Part shown: positions 61,021 to 64,000 of the stretch, one piece after another | Layout of the letters: the number at the start of each line of letters is the position of its first letter | Position numbering within the stretch: the stretch's first letter is position 1 | From: Stramonita haemastoma | Lineage: Eukaryota > Mollusca > Gastropoda > Neogastropoda > Muricidae | Length of the DNA stretch: 64,000 bases | NCBI GenBank assembly: GCA_030674155.1 | Contig: CM060323.1 | Coordinates: 36,690,118-36,754,117 of the forward strand | Direction of reading: 5' to 3' | Notes under the pieces: model-generated | The model's database searches: none | What the model was told of the DNA's origin: nothing | The model's input: the letters and a program-made list of their open reading frames with translations, nothing else | Made by a program: the position numbers and the translations under genes

Positions 61021-63209
61021 AAATATTGGTCATGCAAGGGATGTTCTAAAGCTTCTTACACTATTCAGAGGAGATGTAATTATATTGAACAAGCATGCAA
61101 CACACATACACACACAGACACACATGCACAGACACAGACACAGACACACCACACACACGCACGCATGCACGCACACAGTGTACCTTCATCAGCAGGGATG
61201 TGGACAGGTGGGGGGATGTCTTCAGCTCTGATGGGAAAACCAGCCTGGGCCTTCTCCTGTAGCTTCTGTATCACCTGTATACATACAGCACATCATGGAT
61301 ATCAGCATGGCATCACCTGTATATATGCCACACCACACCACACCATGGCTGATATCACTGGCTGAATTTCAATTTCTTCACAGCTTTTTATGTCATACAA
61401 ACAACACTTTAATCTGGGAGACCATTCAGTAAACACTAAATTTGCACACCACTTTCAGTCAAGGCAGATTTCTCAACATGAAATTTGGGCTGCTCTCCCT
61501 GAGGAGAGCCCATTGCCACAAAAGCAGCAACAACCTTACTTTTTCGTTTATATTCCTATCTGCACATGTACTTGTTTCCATATCAGAAGTGTTTTTTCCC
61601 AAAAAATGTTGCCACGGACAACTGTCCTGTTGCCGTGGGTTCTTTATGTGTGCTGATTGCCTATTGCACAAAGGACCCCAGTTAATCATCTCATCTGAAA
61701 GATTAGCATCCAGACCACCACTCATGGTCTTGTGGATGGAGGAAAAGTTTCATGCACAAGTGGAGATCAAACCCACTTTTCCCTTAGGCAGGTGAATTAC
61801 CACTAGACGACCAATCCACCCATTACCCTACACTACACTATACCACATTACACTACACTACACTACACCACACATCACTCCATAACACTCTACATTACAC
61901 CTCACTGCACAACACTACGCACCACTACACTATTTTATACAACACTACACTACACTACATGGCACAACACTACACTACATCAATATACTATACCACACAA
62001 CACTAACTATACCATGCTTTGCTATATTCACACTACAATGCAAGCCAGTTCCTTTACCATGAGTGAGTATGGTGGGCTGTGCACTGACAAAAAACATGAT
62101 CTGTCTCTATTTCTGGCAGCTGTGTGTCAATGCCTAGATCTTACCAAAACTTGCTGGGATCCATTTGCCAATGTGACATGACATCATCACATCACAAAAA
62201 AAAAATCATCTCTGCATCAACAAGCACTCCCTGAGTGGGCAGAAAAGTGTTCATTTACTTCATGATACTGTCAACAAACTATCCTGTGAATAACAGTATG
62301 GTGAGGGTTCAGTGTCACTTTGTGGAAAAAACCTTTAAACCGGTCCTTCCTGCCCCTTTCCATACCACAAAAAAAGACATCAAAGGCTTTTTTTTTTTTT
62401 TATTACAAAGCTTATCTCTGTTCAAACACTAAAACATTTTAATCATCTATGGATGCAGTTTTAAATGCACAAAACAAAAGTGAGCCATAGCCAAATACAA
62501 TATCTAAAACTAGATATACTGACAAATACAGAAAGAATCTTAAAGAAAAAAAGAAAAAAAGGGGTGGGGGATGAGAGATTACATGTAATCCACGTTGCAG
62601 TGTTTGAATCTGCTTGGTTCTGTTTTCTCCGCTCATCTCAATGTCAGCGTAGTACAGCGCCTTGTGGTAGTCTGCCAGGCGGGCTGACAGCTCACCCAGA
62701 GCATTTGCCAAGGGCTCCCCTGTTGAAAAAACATGCACTCCACATCAATCAGTTAACTTCAAAATCCCATCAATATCATTATTGATTTGATAATAAGATG
62801 ATAATAACACAAAGCCAAACACAATACAATGACTGCTACAACACCTGGCAAACCACATGATAATGTAATCAACACTGCTGTGGGACATCTAAGGCATATT
62901 AACAATAAAGCATGTCCAATTGGTTTATGGCAGCTGCAGTGTAGTGTGTGTTCAAACCAAGCCTATGAAGGCTGGTGGTAGAACGGTTAAGACATTCACC
63001 TGGCTAACAACTTAACTGTGAGGTCCTGGGTTTGTTCCCATCCTTGCCCTTTCTTCCAAGTTTGATGAAAAATTCTAACTGAATGTTAATGTCCTTTGGA
63101 TGGGACTAAAACCCAAAGTCACATGTTCACAAGGATGAGATGTAAAAAAGCACACGAGTGCTTATTCTATTATCCTTGAAATAAAAGAATATAAAAAAAT
63201 GCACTAAGG

Positions 63210-63307
<98 letters not shown>

Positions 63308-63629
63308 ATAACATATTCATTTCATGTACTTGCCCAACTATCATTATCACCATCCCCACCACAAAGAACAAAAGTAACATCCAGCAAAAAGATCATCATC
63401 ATCATCATCACCATGACCATCCTCCTCATCCTCCTCATCACCACCACCATCAACACCACTATGTGAACTGACTGAGGCAATAGCTCAGAGGGTAAATGGT
63501 TTAGACCCTGATCTGACAGGTCATTTCACATTTCCCACCTGCATGGGAGTGAACCTGAAGAGGAGGAGGCACAGCATTAGCAGGAACCATCTGGCCCATG
63601 TTGACACGCTCCATCAAGTCCATCAGGAT
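35319..63629 (-). CDS. CC2D1A: DM14-repeat protein resembling CC2D1/Lethal giant discs, 3' complete, 5' end outside the window
   Basis: Exons (minus): 63629-63539, 62719-62583, 61274-61184, 60017-59896, 59017-58922, 58758-58625, 58281-58179, 56972-56848, 54305-54249, 53846-53757, 53006-52350, 50227-50175, 49673-49577, 36616-36492, 35360-35319 (TAG). Family members bind ESCRT-III Shrub/CHMP4 and act in endosomal sorting. Four DM14-like units are visible: [51 protein letters not shown]...[13 protein letters not shown], and [20 protein letters not shown]. Each is followed by a linker such as [14 protein letters not shown] or [14 protein letters not shown], and another linker (63.6 kb) implies a fifth unit upstream. 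The end, [12 protein letters not shown] ... [20 protein letters not shown], resembles the CC2D1 C-terminal coiled coil. No C2 domain was found; a Ser/Pro/Gln-rich exon takes its place. Frame breaks near 58958-58964 and 52885-52905. The 50.2 kb acceptor is ambiguous. Confidence 0.68.
35470..35760 (+). repeat. Dispersed repeat family F, copy 2
   Basis: About 250 bp also found at 36075-36385: AGTGCCTGACAAGTCAGGCC, CAGTGCATTCGACTTTGGCA, ATGGGAGAGAAC and AGGAGGTGACAGG. Contains the palindromic CTGACATGTCAG in the other copy. Lies near the 3' end of the CC2D1-like gene. Confidence 0.7.
36075..36385 (+). repeat. Dispersed repeat family F, copy 3
   Basis: The longest copy: AGTGAAAATGGGTTGC through GGTGACAGGCAGAAAC and GGATAGAAAAGAGGGAATTC to TACTGACAGACCCCCAGCAT. 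In the last intron of the CC2D1-like gene. Confidence 0.7.
37150..37310 (-). mobile_element. SINE family A, partial
   Basis: ATCCGTCCTTACC...GGACCTACTCTTCTCAAGGC ... CATGGGGTCTCAGTTTTTAG follows the family A body order. Head and tail are lost. In the large CC2D1-like intron. Confidence 0.5.
37795..38105 (+). mobile_element. SINE family B, 3' two thirds
   Basis: GCATGTTAAAGATCCCATGA, TTCATGTCAGTGTTCAATGG and TGTTGGCTGAGGCCAGCTGG match family B at 43835-43980. Confidence 0.6.
38322..38666 (-). mobile_element. SINE family A, full length
   Basis: One of the best copies. Minus strand: GGGGATGGGATAGCCTACTG, B-box-like GACCCGGGTTTGATTCCCGT, body CGAACGCATGCTAAACATCT, tail GTGCTTATTCCATTATCCTC then GATATAAAAGAACAAATAAA. 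Confidence 0.85.
38683..38826 (+). mobile_element. LINE ORF2 C-terminal remnant
   Basis: An open stretch reads [20 protein letters not shown] then [16 protein letters not shown]. The GRPP...D/N-I...G...A..DR..WR pattern is the usual C-terminus of non-LTR retrotransposon ORF2 proteins. Short and unflanked by other LINE domains. Confidence 0.4.
39546..39624. repeat. (CA)n microsatellite
   Basis: CA runs with AACACACACC breaks, followed by a (TTGAC)n run at 39688-39709. Confidence 0.95.
40281..47688 (+). CDS. Secreted coiled-coil H-type lectin, complete, 4 exons, nested in a CC2D1-like intron
   Basis: Exons 40281-40447, 43425-43588, 45054-45348, 47420-47688 (TAA); about 297 aa. Residues 1-23 are a signal peptide ([20 protein letters not shown]), followed by PQNGK repeats. 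Exons 2 and 3 code a polar helical stalk with heptad character ([59 protein letters not shown]). Exon 4 is an H-type lectin domain: [20 protein letters not shown] ... [20 protein letters not shown]. This domain in snail agglutinins binds N-acetylgalactosamine. Several N-glycosylation sequons are present (NLT, NNT, NST). Phases agree across all introns once one extra base near 40387-40393 in exon 1 is discounted. The gene lies wholly in the intron 36617-49576 of the opposite-strand gene. The first donor is embedded in a 57 bp repeat. A role in immunity or egg fluid would be a guess. Confidence 0.85.
40419..41135 (+). repeat. 57 bp minisatellite, each unit carrying an exon end and splice donor
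   Basis: Eleven near-identical 57 bp units (40419-41045), then two decayed ones. Each begins in the last codons of lectin exon 1 (ATCCAAAACCTCACTAGGAC) and contains GAAG/GTGAGT. Donors are at 40448, 40505, 40562, 40619, 40676, 40790, 40847, 40904, 40961 and 41018; unit 6 has GGAGAG instead at 40733. 57 is divisible by three and the frame is open throughout, giving a 19 residue repeat [19 protein letters not shown] with one sequon per unit. Confidence 0.95.
41140..41295. repeat. (CT)n and AT-rich tracts
   Basis: Several CT runs separated by TATATA segments, directly after the 57 bp array in lectin intron 1. Confidence 0.9.
41419..41600 (+). repeat. Three decayed copies of the lectin exon 2 start
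   Basis: CCCATGTCTGGAAAACAACA (41419-41438), CCCCCAGCTGGACAACAATG (41505-41524) and CCCCCAGGTCTGGAAAATAA (41564-41583) each resemble the true boundary CCCAG/GTCTGGAGAACAACA at 43421-43440. They are separated by CT-rich spacers. The third has an intact acceptor. Confidence 0.75.
42203..42320. repeat. (GATA)n-(GACA)n microsatellite
   Basis: GATA units grading into ACAGACAG units. Confidence 0.95.
42423..42631 (-). mobile_element. SINE family A, head replaced by a GT repeat
   Basis: Tail and body in family order (CTTTTATATCAAGGATAATG ... GTTTACAGTCTCATCCGAAG). The element stops at 42629, where a long GT tract begins. The same site in the element (after CATCCGAAGG) is followed by GT repeats at 27725. 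Confidence 0.7.
42630..42895. repeat. (GT)n compound microsatellite with CG core
   Basis: About 260 bp of GT-rich sequence with GTCT and GAGTTT interruptions, ending in a GCGCGCGCGAGCGTGCGTGC segment. Confidence 0.95.
43085..43420. repeat. Expanded (CT)n polypyrimidine tract before lectin exon 2
   Basis: About 335 bp almost entirely C and T with regular TCACT and TGTCT interruptions, ending in the acceptor CCCAG at 43424. Confidence 0.95.
43635..43980 (+). mobile_element. SINE family B, full length, tRNA-derived
   Basis: Head GGATGCTATAGCCAAGTGGT with TTAAGAC (A-box-like) and GGGTTTGAATCTCGG (B-box-like). Body CAGGTCAAGTGCAGACATGC, GAAGGTTGAATATGCATGTT and GTGTTGGCTGAGGCCAGCAG. In lectin intron 2. 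Confidence 0.8.
44105..44325. repeat. ~28 bp minisatellite with an internal palindrome
   Basis: Seven to eight units of CACCCTTGCTACTAAAGCAA plus GTGTAT. Several have the variant TTGCTTTTAAAGCAA, a perfect inverted repeat. In lectin intron 2. Confidence 0.85.
45374..45722. mobile_element. Composite of family A SINE pieces in opposite orientations
   Basis: 45374-45422 is a plus-strand 3' body piece (ACAAAACTGCATACACACGG). 45455-45675 is a minus-strand tail and body. 45683-45722 is again a plus-strand tail (GTGCTTATTCCATTATCCTT). Starts 26 bp after the lectin exon 3 donor. Confidence 0.65.
45957..46052. repeat. (GT)n-(GA)n microsatellite
   Basis: GT run to 45994 then GA run to 46052, directly against the tail of a SINE. 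Confidence 0.95.
46054..46387 (-). mobile_element. SINE family A, full length
   Basis: Minus strand: GGGGGGCGGATAGCCTAGTG, GACCCGGGTTCGAATCCGGT (A and B boxes well kept), body CGTGTGCGAACGCACGCAGA, tail GCTTATTCTGTTATCCTCGA. The best preserved promoter boxes in the window. Flanked by GA runs on both sides. Confidence 0.88.
46391..46464. repeat. (GA)n microsatellite
   Basis: About 37 GA units directly next to the SINE head. Confidence 0.95.
47005..47093. repeat. (GT)n microsatellite
   Basis: Uninterrupted GT run in lectin intron 3. Confidence 0.95.
48629..48634 (+). terminator. Candidate polyadenylation signal of the lectin gene
   Basis: ATTAAA directly followed by an A-run, 940 bp after the stop codon. 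Earlier sites are possible. Confidence 0.35.
48830..48920 (+). mobile_element. Short LINE C-terminal-like remnant
   Basis: Reads [17 protein letters not shown], resembling [16 protein letters not shown] at 38.7 kb. Too short to classify. Confidence 0.3.
49330..49610 (-). repeat. ~110 bp tandem repeat containing the end of a CC2D1-like exon and its donor
   Basis: Three units ending at about 49393, 49503 and 49610. On the minus strand each holds GTTGGAGGCTA.GAAGC.TG, then GCTGG/GTGAGT and CTGCTACTGTGGTGTACACC. Only the right-most unit continues into the real exon (49577-49673); the other two are downstream copies in the intron. Confidence 0.9.
49838..49985 (+). mobile_element. SINE family A, 3' half
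   Basis: CACATTAAAAACCTGTTCCA through GTGTGCCGGTGGGAATGAAT to CAGGAGTGCTTATTCATTAT. Confidence 0.65.
50064..50132. repeat. (CA)n microsatellite
   Basis: CA run with one AA break, 43 bp from the 50.2 kb exon's donor. Confidence 0.95.
50293..51205 (+). mobile_element. Pogo/Tigger-like DNA transposon, ~913 bp, non-autonomous
   Basis: Terminal inverted repeats of ~28 bp. The left end is CCGTAAAATCCCTACCATAA and the right end read inverted is CCGTAAAATCCCTAGCATAC, both followed by GCCCACC. TA target duplications at 50291-50292 and 51206-51207. Sub-terminal direct copies of GCAAA.GCCCACCCCCCA lie at both ends. The interior carries an N-terminal transposase-like ORF but no room for a DDE catalytic domain. 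Inserted in a CC2D1-like intron. Confidence 0.8.
50672..51050 (+). pseudogene. Decayed N-terminal part of a pogo-like transposase (helix-turn-helix)
   Basis: An ATG at 50672 starts [15 protein letters not shown]. One lost base near 50713-50717 shifts the frame, after which [20 protein letters not shown] and [13 protein letters not shown] follow. The AREF.V....I..W spacing is that of the Psq/Brinker-type DNA-binding region of pogo/Tigger and Jerky-like proteins. The second half, [20 protein letters not shown], resembles the CENP-B-type second domain. No catalytic core. Confidence 0.65.
51232..51379. repeat. (CA)n microsatellite
   Basis: CA-rich with GCATGCACGCAC start, pure CA from about 51305. 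Begins right beside the transposon's right end. Confidence 0.95.
52008..52290 (+). mobile_element. SINE family B
   Basis: Head GACGGATGTTATAGCTAAGT with GGTAAAGA, B-box-like GTGGGTTCGAATCTC, body GAAGGTTGAATATGCATGTT. Its 3' end reaches close to the 52350 splice donor. Confidence 0.75.
52743..52835 (-). repeat. Coding CAG/CAA repeat (poly-Gln) in a CC2D1-like exon
   Basis: On the minus strand CAG and CAA codons with CAC interruptions encode about 30 residues, mostly Gln. The upstream exon part reads in a different frame, so a frame break lies at about 52885-52905. The exon's 657 nt is one base short of matching its flanking phases. Confidence 0.8.
53266..53480 (-). mobile_element. SINE family A, head lost
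   Basis: Tail TGAGGATAACGGAATAAGCA, body CCTGTGCGCAAGATGTTTTG, stopping at a G-run near 53490. Confidence 0.65.
54333..54480. repeat. (ATC)n microsatellite
   Basis: About 45 ATC/ACC units, 28 bp upstream (transcript sense) of the 54.3 kb exon. Confidence 0.95.
54870..55880. other. Unique intron sequence, nothing recognised
   Basis: AT-rich intron of the CC2D1-like gene. No repeat or exon that I can support. Confidence 0.4.
56049..56106. repeat. (CA)n microsatellite
   Basis: CA run with one AA break, ending at the start of a LINE fragment. Confidence 0.95.
56107..56306 (+). mobile_element. Non-LTR retrotransposon RNase H domain fragment
   Basis: The open frame reads [20 protein letters not shown] ... 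[17 protein letters not shown] ... [10 protein letters not shown]. Gly-Ala-Gly-FVI, F-T-AEL-AI and DSKS spacings are those of the RNase H domain of I/Jockey-type LINEs, including the catalytic-site Glu and Asp. It stops where a SINE body begins. Confidence 0.6.
56296..56470 (+). mobile_element. Chimeric SINE family E, body and tail only
   Basis: TCAGTCCCCTAGTTCACGCA through GGGGCAGGGAAGGTAAAGCA and AGAAGCTGAGGTCTCCGACA to GGTGATGGGAACACTTACC. Matches the 3' two thirds of the copy starting at 56484. Confidence 0.7.
56484..56765 (+). mobile_element. Chimeric tRNA-5S rRNA SINE (family E), 5' truncated
   Basis: Begins within the tRNA-like part (GAGCGCTAGCTTTCCTCCAG). The 5S-like part TTAAGCAGCGTCGAGCATGG and CTGGATGGGTGACC follows, then the shared body TTCACCCAGCTGTAAATGGG and tail. 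Confidence 0.75.
56985..57265. repeat. ~65 bp minisatellite beside the 56.9 kb exon
   Basis: Four units of ACATACACCACTGC.ATGTCT plus CTCCCTGTGTGACACACTAC, with variable (CAA)n. They begin 13 bp upstream of the acceptor of exon 56972-56848. A fifth partial unit is found inverted at 57395-57435. Confidence 0.85.
57283..57362. repeat. (GT)n microsatellite
   Basis: Uninterrupted GT run. Confidence 0.95.
57765..58125 (-). mobile_element. SINE family B, full length with long 3' unit
   Basis: The minus strand runs GGACGCTATAGCCGAGTGGT (A-box-like), GGATTCAAATCTTG (B-box-like), GTCAACTTCAAGTGCAGATT, AGATCAAATGTTCACAATTA and CCCGAAGTCAGAATGTGGCT to ACCTTTGGTGAACCTGGGAG. Confidence 0.8.
59179..59620. 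repeat. ~290 bp spaced duplication flanking a CA microsatellite
   Basis: 59179-59330 and 59469-59620 are near-identical (AAAATATCCCTTACTCTGTC, ACACAGAGATGAATACAGAG). The (CA)n at 59390-59461 sits between them. Confidence 0.85.
59390..59461. repeat. (CA)n microsatellite
   Basis: Uninterrupted CA run of about 36 units. Confidence 0.95.
59685..59830 (+). mobile_element. CA repeat followed by a family A SINE tail
   Basis: (CA)n at 59685-59736, then ACAACTGCATACACTAAAAA and GCACATGAGTGCTTATTCTA with TTATCCTCGATATAAAGGAA: the last ~80 bp of family A. Confidence 0.6.
60140..60530 (+). mobile_element. SINE family D copy 1 and an attached dispersed unit
   Basis: 60140-60300 matches 62975-63120 (CTGGGTTGGATTCCCAGCCC TTTCTTCCCAGTTTGA, AACTGAATGTCAAGTC). 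60395-60515 matches the dispersed unit seen at 9710-9835 (AAGTCAGAAGGCAGCTACCT ... CACCATTGGTGAATCTTGGA), split by a G-run at 60433-60455. Confidence 0.55.
60938..61016. repeat. (TA)n microsatellite
   Basis: About 39 uninterrupted TA units. Confidence 0.97.
61440..61822 (-). mobile_element. SINE family C copy 3
   Basis: Same order as 4060-4466: GGCTGCTCTCCCTGAGGAGA, CACGGACAACTGTCCTGTTG, AGACCACCACTCATGGTCTT. Tail-to-head orientation on the plus strand is identical in all three copies. Confidence 0.75.
61820..62010. repeat. Degenerate (ACACT)n tract
   Basis: Irregular CACTACACTACAC-type pentanucleotide sequence directly beyond the head of SINE C copy 3. Confidence 0.8.
62960..63196 (+). mobile_element. 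SINE family D copy 2, sharing the family A tail
   Basis: Head GCTGGTGGTAGAACGGTTAA (A-box-like), B-box-like TGGGTTTGTTCC, body CTTTCTTCCAAGTTTGATGA. The tail AAAGCACACGAGTGCTTATT with CTATTATCCTTGAAATAAAA is that of family A. Confidence 0.7.
63215..63304. repeat. (CA)n microsatellite
   Basis: CA run with a single TA break. Confidence 0.95.
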
Positions 63630-63714
63630 CTGCACAGATAACAATCATGCATGTTTCATACAGAACTGAAAACAAAAAATCATACAAAACAAGGGAGGGG
63701 GTGGGGGGGGAGGG

Positions 63715-64000
63715 GCATTATATCCTAGTGGTTAGAGCATTGCGATCATAATTTGATGGCCAGTCCCAAAATCCCTCGGATGAGATAATAAACTGAGGCC
63801 CCGTGTGCGAGCGCATGCAGAACATCTTATGCACATGTTATAAACTCTTTCCACCTTTTGGAAGAGTAGGCCATTTTATGCAAATATGAACGGATGATAT
63901 TGAAAATTTTTTTTAAAGCATGCATAACGGTGTTGGGTTAAGACACCATCGCTACCTTAATGGTGGGTAAAAACAGTCACATATGCAAAATCTCACCATT
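63715..64000 (+). mobile_element. SINE family A plus dispersed unit, cut by the window end
   Basis: Head ATATCCTAGTGGTTAGAGCA, body CCCCGTGTGCGAGCGCATGC and GAAGAGTAGGCCATTTTATG. From about 63930 the unit ACACCATCGCTACCTTAATG ... AAAATCTCACCATT follows, the same A-then-unit order as at 9595-9840. Confidence 0.65.

Overview
This 64 kb window is animal nuclear DNA. It has spliced genes with GT-AG introns, very abundant microsatellites (mostly CA/GT and CT/GA), and many tRNA-derived SINEs. The gene set, including a coiled-coil H-type lectin of a kind common in snails, together with the repeat landscape suggests a gastropod mollusc. The group is an inference, not a proof.

Layout. 1-6906 (minus): the 5' part of uridine-cytidine kinase-like 1 (UCKL1), cut by the window start. 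7504-16390 (plus): squalene monooxygenase (SQLE), complete in eight exons. The two genes are head-to-head across a ~600 bp spacer holding an SRE-like site joined to an inverted CCAAT box. 17.3-23.7 kb: intergenic, with a 41 bp minisatellite and several SINEs. 23757-26034 (minus): a small three-exon ankyrin-repeat gene resembling ANKRD66, with a non-coding leader exon near 27.1 kb. 27.2-35.3 kb: gene-free, with two copies of a ~400 bp MITE. 35319 to beyond 63.6 kb (minus): a many-exon gene with DM14-type repeats and a C-terminal coiled coil, resembling CC2D1/Lethal giant discs; its 5' end lies beyond the window. Nested inside its largest intron on the opposite strand (40281-47688, plus) is the secreted H-type lectin gene.

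Most notable signals. (1) The lectin's first splice donor sits in a 57 bp tandem repeat. The repeat is open in frame for 11 copies, and ten copies carry an identical donor in the same phase. (2) Tandem duplication of an exon/intron boundary recurs at SQLE exon 6, a CC2D1-like donor, and the lectin exon 2 acceptor. (3) One SINE family joins a tRNA-like head to a 5S rRNA-like segment. (4) A ~0.9 kb pogo/Tigger-like element has TIRs, a TA target duplication and a decayed N-terminal transposase ORF.

Quality note. At least seven single-base losses in the two most conserved genes, and several elsewhere, break frame while every splice site stays intact. Uncorrected assembly indels explain this better than pseudogenisation, so gene models here must bridge frameshifts.
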